Assembly: GCA_900312665.1 (NCBI GenBank)
Contig: ONZQ02000008.1
Span: 1,615,713 to 1,679,712 of the forward strand
Length of the DNA stretch: 64,000 nucleotides
Direction: 5' to 3'
Origin: Cephalotrichum gorgonifer
Taxonomy: Eukaryota; Ascomycota; Sordariomycetes; Microascales; Microascaceae
Position numbers and translations under genes: made by a program. The notes beneath the pieces are model-generated. The model saw only the letters and a list, made by a program, of their open reading frames with translations. It was not told the origin of the DNA and searched no databases. Below, in pieces: positions 10,723 through 21,537 of the stretch (position 1 is its first letter; every line of letters starts with the position of its first letter).

Positions 10723-13014
10723 TTATCCAATATAAAACGTGCGAGGTTCGTCTTCCCTCCGCTGCTCCATGATCTCCCCATCCATGATCCCGTAGCAGTA
10801 TGCCTCTCCGACATATGTAAACTGCCCGTGTCCGCTTGAATCAGATATATCGGGTCTCAAGACCATCGGCACAGACGCGTCCTTCAGGACAACTACAAAA
10901 TCTCCGGCTTCCATCTCCCCAGGCCCCAGACCCACGTATCCACTCGGTGTAATAAAGCACTTACGTCCCTCTTGGACATCCAGGGCTCGGCCGTATCTAC
11001 CCATCATCCCGTCGGCTGCGTCACGGAGCTCTGGGTGTAGACCCTGGAAGTCATCGGGATCCCAGTTTTTGATAGTGTCACCCAACTGATCCCACCGATC
11101 ACTGAACTTCTGGTAGAACTCGAAGTCCTCCCAATCCTCATCCAGCCCCAGAAGCCTCATGAGCGCATAATAGGGACCCTGGCGTTCTTGCCACCGTGCC
11201 TCGAGACGGTCAAGAATGGCAGCCATGCGCTTTGAAAACTCCGCACGTTCCAGAACCCTAGCGTGCCGGGCATATCTACGCTTCGTGACATTGTGAACCG
11301 CCCCCGCGAGATACGTGCCGTGGATTATGGGTCCGAGCCGGTCCGAGGGCGATGCGTTGGGCTTGGTGGATATACCGCGTCCACCGGATGCGAGTAGCGA
11401 GGCCATTTCATCTCCGCTATGAGGAGATGTTTCGAAGGATGTCTGTTTTCCTCGCGCGAGATTGCAAAAGTGAGAAATCTCGGATAAAAACAAGTGCAGT
11501 GAGAATGAAGTTTGCAGGCCATCCTCAGAAATTTCATACACATGGTTCCCAACGTGTTCGACGGGCCCAACTGTGTATCCCCGCACAACCAGGTTTGCCG
11601 CGACAACGTGGGCATCGGGCGCGGCACCCAATGCCTCTGTATCCTTTGCTACACCCGCGCTGTAGATTGCCGTGGTGGAATTATGGTATCCGTATGGGCT
11701 GGATAGCTCCGAGGTCCAGTCGGCAACCCAGGATGGGAGTCCGCCCAGACGCTTGCGGGAGGTTTGCGAGAATAAGAGGACGTCGGTGTGTTCCTTGACA
11801 AGGGCGGAAGCCAGGTCTATAAACACCAGCTGCACGGGCTTGCGGTAGTCGACGACTACTTCCCGTATCGCTGCGTCATCCTGCCGTGGGAGCGCCAGGA
11901 GAGAGTAGTAGCAGTCGCGTGGATTACTGGCCCTGAATTTCTGCAGGTCTGATCTTACCGTCTGCGATGTGACTGTGTCGGCGACGTTAAACTTGGACAG
12001 GAGGTGAAACAGACCCAGTCGCTCTTCACCATCGCGATGGAGAGTACGTCGGACGCTGAATATTCGGTTTACGTAGCGGGTCAGGGCAAGAGTGTATGTT
12101 AGGTCGTCTACTTTCGGGTAGTCCCTCTGCTGCAGCTCGGCTGTCCACCTCTCGGCCTGTATTCCGACGGATAGGACGACCAGAAGGGCGGTCCGCTCGA
12201 AGTGAGTGGAGTCGCACACCCGGTCTCCGAATACGAAGACTAGGTGTTTGGGGAGACACGATTCTTGGACGATCCACATCCGGCCGAACCACTGGCGAGA
12301 GCAGAAGTCGACGAACCCTCTCAGGGGGAGGGCGTCCCAGATCCTAGTGGCCAATTCTTGCAATTCGTCGCGATCTGCCTTCAGCTCTTCGGGTACCATC
12401 ATGACGTCCGGATCCTCATCCAATATCGAGGCACGAATGGTAGCAAAAGAGGTGTAGTCGATATCGGAAAGCCTATGAAAGGCTGTAGATGGCCCCTCTT
12501 TCAAATTTTGCATGAAGGACATGAACTCTCCGGACTCTGGTGTTGGGGGACCAAGCCAGGCCAATACTCTCTCCGCGTTGGTGTATATATCACCCATCCG
12601 TTGCACGAGATGGCTCTTCTCCTCCAGGTCGCTCTGATTGATGCACACCTGGTCGACGAACAAAGGCTTCTCCGTCTGGTGCTGGACATGTCGCAGTGCA
12701 GCTTCCAGCGATCTGCTGATGGGGATAAAACCAGCGGTGCGGCCAGAAGACTTGATGCACAATCTTCGATCCATCTGGGCATGTACATCGCGCTCCTCCG
12801 CCAGAATTGCCCGCTGGTGTCCTGTCCAGCAATAAGACAAGGCTTCGTAAGAAATGACTTCGCCGAAGCTGGACTCTACAAACTCTGCGCACAGAGGCTC
12901 ATGGGCGGTTTCGTCGCCAGGCCAGGCATGAGATGCGGGGTCTAAGAGTTTAATGAGGCGGAAGCGGTCCGCAGGCAGCGGAGTATGTGTGTATTGACGG
13001 AGTTCATCGTTCAT
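10723..13014 (-). CDS. HET-domain (heterokaryon incompatibility) protein
   Basis: Single exon, 763 aa from the ATG at 13014 (MNDELRQYTHTPLPADRFRL). The HET domain occupies about residues 50-200 and shows its standard blocks: EVISYEALSYCWTG, then IPISRSLEAALRHVQ, then LFVDQVCINQSD, and DIYTNAERVLAWLGPP. The long C-terminal region carries the usual variable part of HET proteins, ending with GYVGLGPGEMEAGDFVVVL, a block common near their C-terminus. The family is linked to non-self recognition and programmed cell death on hyphal fusion, but most of its many members have no assigned role. No NACHT, WD40 or ankyrin partner domain is present. The gene stands alone and has a long antisense open frame that is a shadow. 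Confidence 0.92.
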   Translation of the reverse strand: MNDELRQYTHTPLPADRFRLIKLLDPASHAWPGDETAHEPLCAEFVESSFGEVISYEALSYCWTGHQRAILAEERDVHAQMDRRLCIKSSGRTAGFIPISRSLEAALRHVQHQTEKPLFVDQVCINQSDLEEKSHLVQRMGDIYTNAERVLAWLGPPTPESGEFMSFMQNLKEGPSTAFHRLSDIDYTSFATIRASILDEDPDVMMVPEELKADRDELQELATRIWDALPLRGFVDFCSRQWFGRMWIVQESCLPKHLVFVFGDRVCDSTHFERTALLVVLSVGIQAERWTAELQQRDYPKVDDLTYTLALTRYVNRIFSVRRTLHRDGEERLGLFHLLSKFNVADTVTSQTVRSDLQKFRASNPRDCYYSLLALPRQDDAAIREVVVDYRKPVQLVFIDLASALVKEHTDVLLFSQTSRKRLGGLPSWVADWTSELSSPYGYHNSTTAIYSAGVAKDTEALGAAPDAHVVAANLVVRGYTVGPVEHVGNHVYEISEDGLQTSFSLHLFLSEISHFCNLARGKQTSFETSPHSGDEMASLLASGGRGISTKPNASPSDRLGPIIHGTYLAGAVHNVTKRRYARHARVLERAEFSKRMAAILDRLEARWQERQGPYYALMRLLGLDEDWEDFEFYQKFSDRWDQLGDTIKNWDPDDFQGLHPELRDAADGMMGRYGRALDVQEGRKCFITPSGYVGLGPGEMEAGDFVVVLKDASVPMVLRPDISDSSGHGQFTYVGEAYCYGIMDGEIMEQRREDEPRTFYIG

Positions 13015-13654
13015 ATTGCTCAACGTTGGCGAGGGAGGAGGGAGGGCAAGATCTTGTTAGGATGGAAATTATTTTGCGACGTGCTTATGTTCAGAAGGTT
13101 CAGCTCCTGTCGTGTAACCCCAGCTCGGGGGTTTGGTTGGCCTCATGATTGTATTGGACTATAGGCTGACAGAGAAGTCCTCACTGCAGGGTCAACGCCA
13201 GCGAGTAGGGCATGGAACAGCATCATTGCGGGCCTTAGTAAGGGGTAAATGGAGAAAGCGACGGCAGTCAGCTATTACAATGTAGTTCTCATAGACAGTC
13301 CGACAGATGTCAGGGTTAGAGTACCACCACCATATGGGCTCTATAGGCTATTTGGGACTGATTTCTTGAAAGCATATAGGTCGTAAAAACCAGGCCAAGA
13401 TCGCGTATTCTGCCGCCCTGCTTGCTGCAGAATCTGACGCGAAGGTGGCGCTAATTTCCGCAAGGCAACATTACATATTCCTTTGAGAATTTCCTAACAG
13501 CTCACATGGATTCCTCACGCCCTTTCAGAGCGCCTCTCCTAGTCCCCGTAGGCCTCAGAGACACGAATGGCCTCCTCACCTTCCTACCAGTCAGCGCCGC
13601 TGTCGCTGGGAACGGAATGTGAGCTGTCCTGTGGTCAACCGTTAGCATCAAAGA
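13015..13654. other. intergenic, HET promoter region
   Basis: No open frame of note occurs between the HET start and the tRNA gene. I see no clear motif. Confidence 0.35.
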
Positions 13655-13741
13655 GGGCGCATGGTTTAGTGGTATAATTCCTCTTTAGCATCTAAATGCA
13701 TAAGTTAGAGGCGGTCCCTGGTTCGATTCCTGGTGTGTCCA
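13655..13741 (+). tRNA. tRNA-Ala (anticodon AGC) with a 15-nt intron
   Basis: The acceptor stem GGGCGCA (13655-13661) pairs with TGTGTCC (13734-13740), followed by A at 13741. The third pair is G-U (G3:U70), the alanine identity signal. The D region is 13664-13679. The anticodon stem CCTCT (13680-13684) pairs with AGAGG (13707-13711). Removing 13691..13705 leaves the loop TTAGCAT with anticodon AGC (13687-13689), the intron lying after position 37 as is normal for nuclear tRNAs. The T arm is CCTGG-TTCGATT-CCTGG (13717-13733) with one T-T mismatch, and the D stem has one weak pair. These mismatches leave open that it is a decaying copy. CCA is not encoded, as expected in eukaryotes. Confidence 0.8.
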
Positions 13742-14076
13742 ACTTTTTGGTCCTTCTACCCTCCATGCATACACGAGAAGGTCAATTTTTTTTTCCAAGA
13801 CTTCACATGCCAGACTAATCGGATGACCGCCCCTGTGAATATCTGTCTGTCAGCCAGACACCTTGCGACTCTCGCGATACTCCGCAGCCCGATAGTCTTC
13901 ATGAGCACAGCAACGACATCGATGAATATCGATATAGGAGGCAGAAATTTGACCCCAGATTCTCATTAGTCCAAAAAGTCAAAGTTGGTATTGATCATAG
14001 TACGCAAATGCAAGGGGGTATTCCTTGGCGAGTCTTGATTAGAGGAGAGTTAATCAACCAGCTCTATCACGCCACT

Positions 14077-15675
14077 CTACAACTTAGCCCGACTCCTTGC
14101 CTTCTCATTAAGCCGTCGCCACATCGCCTTCCGCTTATCATGTCCCTCCATAAACGCCCTGTACCACTCCCTCTTAAAAGGCGGCAGCTGCCTTCCGAGC
14201 CCCTTCTCCCCGGGCCCAGCGAGCTCCCTAATCTCGTTGAAGTAATCCTCCAGGTCCGGGAAGATGAGTGTGAACTTGACACCGTCGCCGCGCTTCTTGA
14301 TCCTCTCCTGCTCCCACTTCTCCTGCTCCGCCACCGGCGGTAACGTGGTCCTCCCCGCCAGGATGCGCGCGGCCAGCACCGCCTGCCACTCGTAGATCTT
14401 AAAGGTCAGGCCGGCGGCCACGGCGCCGACGAAGAGGAGGGTCGGGTCCTTCTGATACACGACGTGCTGGTACAGGCCCGGGACGCGGTTGTTGCGGATG
14501 GTGACGTTGGGGAGGAAGGGCAGGGTCCAGCTGTATCCTGTGCCGAAGATTATGTTGTCCACGTCGGAGACGGACGTGCCGTCGACGAAGTGCACAGTAC
14601 GTCCCTCGATGTGGCACACGGAGGGCCTCTTGCGGATGTCCGGATGGTCGAAGGCCACGTCGCCGAAGTAGCCGTTTGCTGCGTGGCCGATCACTACAGC
14701 GTTGACGGGGTGTAGGGCGTTGTCGACGAGGTCGACTGCGATGTCGGCTGCCGAGACCGAAGCTCCAACCACGACAACTCGCTAAAAAGAGTTAGTACAG
14801 CCCCCCAGCAAGATAAGTTCTACCCCGAAGCTGGGCACTATAGGTGGAATGGATGTGTGGCTCACCTTGCCCTGGAACTGCTCCCTTCCCCTAAACTGCT
14901 TGCTATGCAACACGCTTCCGGGCCGCGACTTCTCGAAGGCCTCCAGTCCCTTAATGTGCGGAATATACGGGACGGTATAGTGTCCGCTAGCGACGACAAC
15001 AGCATCGAACCACTCCACCCACCAGTAATCGCTCTCCTTCCCCTCTTGCCTTAGGGTGAGCTTCCACTCACTCCCGACCTTTTCCGCCAGCTCAACTGTC
15101 GTATTGTACGACACAAAATCCTCGTACCCCCGGCGCTGCACCAGGCTCTGGACATATTGCCGCAGGACCTTCCAGTGCCTAAATGGCGTCTCGGGCCCGT
15201 GGACGGCGATGGACCGCTCGCTCCGCTCGGTGGGGATTGGCTCCTGAGTGAATTCCATAGGCACGCTCTCGACGTTCGTCTCCAGGTAGGGATAGACGGA
15301 TGATTCGGCGAAGCGGGGCTGGTCGATCTTGGGCGTCCGCGCCGGGAGCTTCGCGGGGATGGGGATGGGCTTGTCAGCGGTTCTATCCGCGAGGGAGGCC
15401 AGGTCCGCGGTGACGGGCGGTGGCCGTTCCGTATCTCCGATCCTGTATCGCGGGGAACGGTTGGTTAGAAACGGCCACGGGGTGAAAGTCGTGGTAGGGC
15501 CAGAATATTCCAATATTCGGCAGATCTGGGATTCGGCTCACCAGCATCCTCCGGCATTCTCCCTCCGCTCGAACACCCGAATTAAATCGAATGCCTTCTC
15601 CTGGGCTAGTGCGTCAATCGCGATGGCGCCGGCTGGGCCGGCGCCGATTACAGCTACGCGCTTCACAGCGACCAT
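14077..15675 (-). CDS. flavin-containing monooxygenase (FMO-like), FAD/NADPH
   Basis: Three exons: 15675..15542, 15442..14866, 14781..14077, giving 471 aa. Intron 1 (GTGAGC, branch CTAACC, ACAG) splits the Trp codon of ENAGGCW; intron 2 is GTGAGC...TTTTAG. The N-terminal FAD Rossmann motif is VAVIGAGPAG (residues 7-16). The second nucleotide-binding motif is RVVVVGASVSAADIA (from residue 238). Other family blocks are FAESSVYPYLETN, VVVASGHYTVPYIP and IIFGTGYSWTLPFLP. Such enzymes oxidise soft nucleophiles (N or S) or act as Baeyer-Villiger or decarboxylating oxidases on small metabolites. It has no signal peptide. It is divergent from the MFS transporter gene across a 1.06-kb promoter with three TCGGCCG sites, so the two may be co-regulated. 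The substrate is unknown. Confidence 0.9.
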
Positions 15676-16738
15676 GGCGAATTGAGGGTGGAAATGAAGA
15701 GCGTAGGTGTGTGTGAGAGAAAGATCTCGATTGACGAGCGCGGGACAAACCAGCTGCAGGCCAGCTAAACAAGGATATTCTTACAGATACGGAGTAGACT
15801 GCATTACGACATTCCGGGGCATGATTATAAAATACCCAATAAATGCCGACCTCGGCCGATACACTTACATTTCCTCTCGGCCGGGCCGCGCAATTTGCTC
15901 CTAGGTGGTCCTTGATAAGGGTCTTTCGGCCGGGTGACCCACGTCGAGATCAATTCGTGCTCGGCTAAAATTGCGACAACTGCACACTGCAAGAGATTTC
16001 ATTTGTCAATGGAGAGGCGTAATCGTCGAACTGGGTCAAAATGCAGGACTGGCCCCTTGCTAGATCGAATTGTGTGATATCACGCCATCGCCCTAAACGT
16101 GAAGGGATCCACACACGGGAGATCTTCCGGAGCCGACGACCTACAACGCCGTTTTATTTGCTGAAATAGCTCGATTTTCTTCACGTATTTTTATGGTACC
16201 GAGCAGATACTAGACTGCAGCTATTACCGTGGCTGTGAGATAAACTTATCTGTGATAAGTTGACATAAAAATTCCTGGACCTCCTTTGCCGCACCTGCCT
16301 CGCTATTACCATGCAGAGGCTGGCAGAAGGAGAGGTTAACGGAAGAGTCTCCAGGTTGCAGTGACAGCTCTGAACTTGGGTGGACAAGGATCATACCCTA
16401 GACCGTTAATAGGTCAGCATGCTGTTAGAAAAGGGAAGCTTGGTGTGAAGCCCCGCTCATTCTCCACGGCGTGCCTGTCTTATCAGCCACCGGGTCCCTT
16501 GGCCTGAATGATACCCATAATATGTACGGGGAACCCGATGACACCATCGGAGGAGGAATATTTGTGCATGGTGTCTGTGGGGCAAGCCGAAGTATTCTCG
16601 TACTCCCATGAGTACTTGTATGACAGGGCACCTACGACACTTCCGAGTCCCAGTCCGTTGGTTCGGTAGGTCGTGTTGTTCTCTCCTTTGCTATACCATC
16701 TTGCTGGCAAGAAGTCCGTACTCGACACGCAAACAACA
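15676..16738. promoter_or_regulatory. bidirectional promoter with three TCGGCCG(A/G) sites
   Basis: The spacer between the FMO-like gene (-) and the MFS gene (+) holds TCGGCCGA at 15852-15859, TCGGCCGG at 15877-15884 and TCGGCCGG at 15926-15933, all within about 80 bp, plus a partial TCGGCTAA at 15961. Closely spaced CGG/CCG palindromes are typical targets of Zn2Cys6 factors. No gene is seen in the spacer. Confidence 0.45.
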
Positions 16739-18702
16739 ATGATGGACGAAAAAAAGGAGGTCATGGACCCGGTCGCGCCGAGTCAGGGCTCACAAGGTGC
16801 AGACTCGGTCGTTGCACTGGAAGAAACTCTAGACTGGAACCACACCGAGGAGGAACGGGCCAGGCGGAAGTACGTTCCACCCCCATGAGCGTCGAGCGCA
16901 GCTCTAAATGCTAACGTGAACGCGAATCCAGAATCGACTCGTCCGTCCTCCCGCTCCTCTTCCTCGGTCTGCTAGTCTTTCAGCTTGATCGCATGAATCT
17001 CGCCAGTGCCCTCACAGATGGGTACGCCAAGGATATCGGCATCAACCAGGCAACTATAAACCTGGGGAACCAGCTCATGTTCATGGGAATTGTGGTGCTT
17101 GAGATCCCGTGCAACATGCTTCTGCAGCGGGTTGGTACCTCCCTCTTCATCTCACCTCCTACCACTTCTCCTCATAGTCTTCCCCACCGACTTGCTCTCG
17201 ACACCAGCTTTCCTCACTCACTCTTTTCCACTCACCCCACCCCGCGCAAGCTAATAATTCAATCCCTCAGGTCGGTCCTCGAAAATGGATATCAGCCCAA
17301 ATCGTCGGCTTCGGCTTCGTGGCCACCATGCAAGTCTTCATAAAGAACCGCACTGGATTCCTCATCACGCGCCTCGTCCTCGGCCTCGCAGAGGCGGGCT
17401 ACATCCCCGGCGCGGTGTACACTCTCTCGACGTGGTACCGCAAGCGCGAGCTCGCGAAGCGCGTCGCCATACTGTTCTTCGGCATGTTCGGCGGGAACGC
17501 CATCAGCCCCATCCTCGCCTCCGGGATCCTCCAGCTGGGGGGGAAGCGGGGGATCAAGGGCTGGCAGTGGCTCTTCATGCGTACGTGTCCCTGCAGCTCG
17601 CACATGATGTGTCCTACGATTGTGAATGTATAAGATTATGGAACCTAACGTCAGATCTGGTTCGCATAGTTGAGGGCCTTTTCACCATCCTCGTCGGTCT
17701 CCTCCTACTGTTCGTCCTCCCCGGATCCCCCGACACCCCCAAGCCACTCCTGAGTCCGGGAGTGGTGCGCTTCTCAGACGACGAGCAGGAGATCCTCAGG
17801 CGGCGCCTTGAGATAGACGACGCGGAGAAGCGCCGGGGTGCTCAGGGACTGCGGATCCCCCTCAAGGTTGTGTGGAAGACCATCTCGCATTACCAGCGCT
17901 GGCCGCACTACGTGTCCACCTTTGCCGTCTTCTCGACCTGGAGCCCGCTAACGACCTACACGCCGACGATCATCATGTAAGCCTTTTCGTCCTGCATAGC
18001 AGTTAACTCAGTTTTTAGTCCTAACATGGTGAACTAGGACCCTCGGCTTCGACCGCACTGCAGCCAACGCCCTATCCGCTGTCGGAGCATCCCTCTCCCT
18101 CGTCGTGGTGTTCATATTCGCATACATAAGCGACAAGACTAACAAACGCGGGTTCTCCGTAATCGGCGCACACACCTGCTACCTTATCGCCCTGGTGGTA
18201 GCCAGGAGTCTGCACCCGAGCGTCGGGAAGTGGTCGCGTTGGGGCCTGTGGACGGCAGTGAATAGCTTCGCCGTTGGATATCACCCGGTGCACAACTCTT
18301 GGGTGCAGTTGAACTGCCGGGATCCGGGTGAGAGGAGTATTGGTATTGCGTAAGAAAACCCTCCTGGTAGTATCGCTGAGGAAGAATACGCGCGCTGACT
18401 TGTACGCCTTCGTAGGATGTGGGTTATGTCTGCTATAAGCGGTCTGATGGTGGGAACACAGTACTTCAGGGGCGATGATCTACCTTTGTACGTGTCCCCC
18501 AGAATATAGGGGCCCCTTCGTTTTTACGAGCTAACATGAGTATAGTTACAATAAGGGACTCCGAACGTTAATAATCATGGTGTGTGTGGGCATCGTGTTC
18601 GCAGCCCTGCAGATAGTCATCTACACCGCCCATAACAGGAGGGTTGCAAACGGGACGTATAAGCCGAAAGACGGCGAAGAGCCTAGGATATACGTGCCTT
18701 AA
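16739..18702 (+). CDS. MFS transporter, allantoate permease (Dal5-like) family
   Basis: Seven exons: 16739..16869, 16932..17130, 17271..17580, 17670..17976, 18038..18349, 18416..18487, 18546..18702, giving 495 aa. All junctions keep phase; most introns show a CTAAC or CTAAT branch and GTACGT/GTAAGC donors, while intron 2 has a weak GTTGGT donor. There is a second ATG directly after the first. Family marks are FQLDRMNLASALTDGYAKDIG in TM1, the MLLQRVGPRKWISAQ junction, GLAEAGYIPGAVYTLSTWY, GWQWLFMLEGLFTILVG, and the terminal block GEEPRIYVP, which is almost diagnostic of this family. About 12 membrane helices are expected. Members import anionic small molecules such as allantoate, nicotinate, pantothenate or other carboxylates. 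The position opposite the FMO-like gene and next to a secreted oxidase suggests uptake of a substrate handled by these enzymes. Confidence 0.9.
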
Positions 18703-18778
18703 AAAGCCATATCTCTTTGATAATGAATAAGCCATAAATATTATTATATTGTACATATGTGATACACCCTCCCACTCG

Positions 18779-20342
18779 CTAAGGCTTGAACCCGCCTGTC
18801 CTCGATTTCCACATTCCCTCGGGATCGACATTAGCGACCACCTTCTTCGCTAGCTCCCGTCGCTCCGGCTTCAACCTCCCCCAGTAATCCTGGCGGAAAT
18901 ACGCATCGTTCATGAACAGCGGGCGATATACCTTCGGAAGCCTGCCGTCCGCCTCGAAGCGGTCGATCAGCTCCCCCGTGCCGGACGAGGTTTCCGATGT
19001 GGCAACGTCTATCACCGCGTGCTGCGATCTGAAAAGGTGACTATAGTTGTAGTCGATGATGATTCGGTCAACATCGTCGTCTATGTCCAGCATGTCCCCG
19101 CCACTCTCGCGCGCGATCTTAGCCATCCTCTTGGTAAAGGGCTGGTACGCCACGTTGAAGCTGTCGCCCACGGTTTTCATGACGGCCGCGCTGCCCGTCT
19201 TCCTCCACCGGTCGTGGATGGCCCCAAGCACGACGGCGCCGTTCTCCGCATTCGGAAGGGGCATCGTCTCGGTGGTTATGGTGTAGGCGGTGTTCTCGAT
19301 CACGCCTGCGTTTCCCTCGGAGAGAAGCTTCTTATAGCTCTTCGTCCCGGACGTGTCGAGAATGGGCTTCGCGTCCGTGAAGTTATCAAAGATGCCCGCC
19401 GGCGGCTCCGGCGCATCGTAAAAGGTGAACAGGATCCAGACATCAAGCAAGACCTCGGTTGCCCTCGCGTTCACTAAGATTAACCCCGCCTTCTCGTCCT
19501 CGCAGTACTCGGTAAAGTCCCTGACCGCGGCGAGGAGTTTCGCCTGAGTCTTCTTACTGTGCGTGAAAGTCATGGCGCCGCCCCAGATTTCGCCCTGGGG
19601 GTACGCTCGGAGGTGGAAGGCGGTGATCACGCCGAAGTTGTTGCCTCCGCCCTTCAGGGCGAGGAATAAGTCGGGGTGCTGACTGGCGGATGCGGTGACC
19701 ACCGTCGCGTTCGGGAGAACCACCTCGTAGGCGACGATGGAGTTGGCTGCCCATCCGTACTGAGCGCTGAGGAAGCTGAGGCCGCCTATACAGGGTCAGT
19801 ACAAAATAGACCAGTATCACACCCATCCGCGGTTGTGAGAGAGAGGGGAATAACCCACCACCTAGTAGCAGCCCGCCTACGCCAACGTGCCCGAGCCTCC
19901 CACCCACAACGGTATACCCCGTACCATCCAGCGCCCCAATGACATCGTCCCACCGGTTACCAGGCCCAACGCGGACCGTAAGTGCCTTCTCATCCAGCGT
20001 GACATCATCCATCTTCTCCATCGAAATTAGCGGACCGCCCTCGACACTCGCAAAGTGCGGATTGGGGTTATGCCCTCCGGACTTAATGGCAAAGGGCTCG
20101 TCTGTATCCTTGAGGATATTGATAATGTCCACGACCTCCGCGGTGCTCGTCGGGACCAGGACGCACGACGGCTTGAGCGCCTTGCAGGTGGTCGACCAGT
20201 ACCAGCGGTTGAAGTACTCGGAGCGCAGCTCTCCCGCAACTTTGATATCGGTGTTGGTGCGGAGTGTCTCGCAGGTGTCGGCCGCTATACCGGTCGCGAA
20301 GAACGCTCCCGCCAGGAAGACGGGGAAGGTTGTCGACCTCAT
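18779..20342 (-). CDS. secreted FAD-linked oxidoreductase (berberine-bridge/BBE-like)
   Basis: Exons 20342..19859 and 19785..18779 give 496 aa. The intron (GTGGGT...ATAG) joins LLLGG to GLSFLSAQYGWA. The first 21 residues (MRSTTFPVFLAGAFFATGIAA) form a signal peptide. The FAD-binding PCMH domain shows CVLVPTSTAEVVDIINIL, FAIKSGGHNPNPHFAS with His91 as the likely covalent FAD ligand, and GGRLGHVGVGG; there is no Cys in that last block, so single rather than double attachment is expected. The C-terminal BBE region ends YFRQDYWGRLKPERRELAKKV. Such enzymes oxidise sugars, alcohols or secondary metabolites outside the cell. It is convergent with the MFS gene, only 76 bp apart, and its upstream neighbour on the same strand is the DUF3500 gene. 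Confidence 0.9.
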
Positions 20343-21537
20343 TGTAGAGCGTCTGGAGGGATTTCCTGGGGAAGACAGGAGGCGGGAGAGGCTGCGAGTG
20401 GAACGTGGTGACGAGAGGACGAGACAACGAGACAATACCAGAGCGGCTGATGCCGCGAACCAGGGGCATATCGAGCTTTATAAGCCGCCTTGTATCGCGT
20501 GCTGTCTTGTCGGTCTCGGGCCGGACCCACCTAAGAGTCTTACATGGTTGCTTTTCAGGGGAGCCGGGGTGTCGGGGCACGCTGCGTCAGATAATTGCTC
20601 CACCGGAGCAGGATCGGCGTTGATTTAATTTCAGCTGCCCGCAGGGCTCAACAACCAGCCTATCCAGCCGGGACTAGTTCGGCAACTAACGTCCAAGCTG
20701 ACAATAGTCAGGCACCGGCTCACCTCAGCCTGTTAGGTGACAAGCCGCTTATTGGATCAATCGCTCTGCGAAATTGCGTGGCGTCCTTTGCCAAGTGGCC
20801 GCGACAAAAGATGCCGGATACCGGTGGACGGATCGGCAAGACAAGGGCAAACATGCATTATTAGCATGCCCAATACGGAGTACATTTAAGACATCATTGA
20901 TCATTGGTTTTCGGATGCAAGTGCTCGAGGCGACCGGCCCGTGGCGGTGGTGCTAGGGTAGAAGCAACGCTGGAATATCTTGGCCCATCTCAGCAGAGGT
21001 CGAACTGGCGCGGGAAGATCCAACCCTTGATACCCCTAGACCCAATTCGGGCGAAGGCGCATGCCCCTGCCCGAATTTTGGCGGATCGAGAACCCTGGTC
21101 TGGGCTTATTATTAGCGTCCTGTTGGAACGACGTTTCCATCATGCGAAGTACATAGAATCTCAGCCGCGTCCATAAATAAGGCCCGGCCGTGTTGTATTT
21201 GACGCCCTGATGGCAAACTGCTCCGTAGCTATCGTTGTATTACAAATTGACGCCAATCACTTCAAGAAGCCACTTCCTTCCGAAGTGACACCAGTAATAT
21301 CTCCGGTAATATAGACCATCACGGCCCAAGAAGGTAGGAGTGGAGGAAGGAATAGAAGTGGTAATGTAACCGTAACTTGTTTGTTGTAGCATGTAACAGC
21401 GGACGTGGGTACGATGTGCGGCTAAAGGTTGTGGATACATGTGTGTCCGCCGCTCCACAAGCAACTTTTCACGAGCCACGGTCCGAATCCAACGGGGCCA
21501 CACTTCCGGACAAGCCGAATCCTCAATCACCCACTCC
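20343..21537. other. intergenic, promoter of the FAD oxidase
   Basis: No gene is supported in this 1.2-kb stretch. Open frames on the plus strand are continuations of antisense shadows from the oxidase. No PDRE-like site was found. Confidence 0.35.

Noticed and set aside
12244..12945. 233-codon frame antisense to the HET gene
   Set aside because: The HET domain on the other strand is unambiguous; the antisense peptide shows no features.
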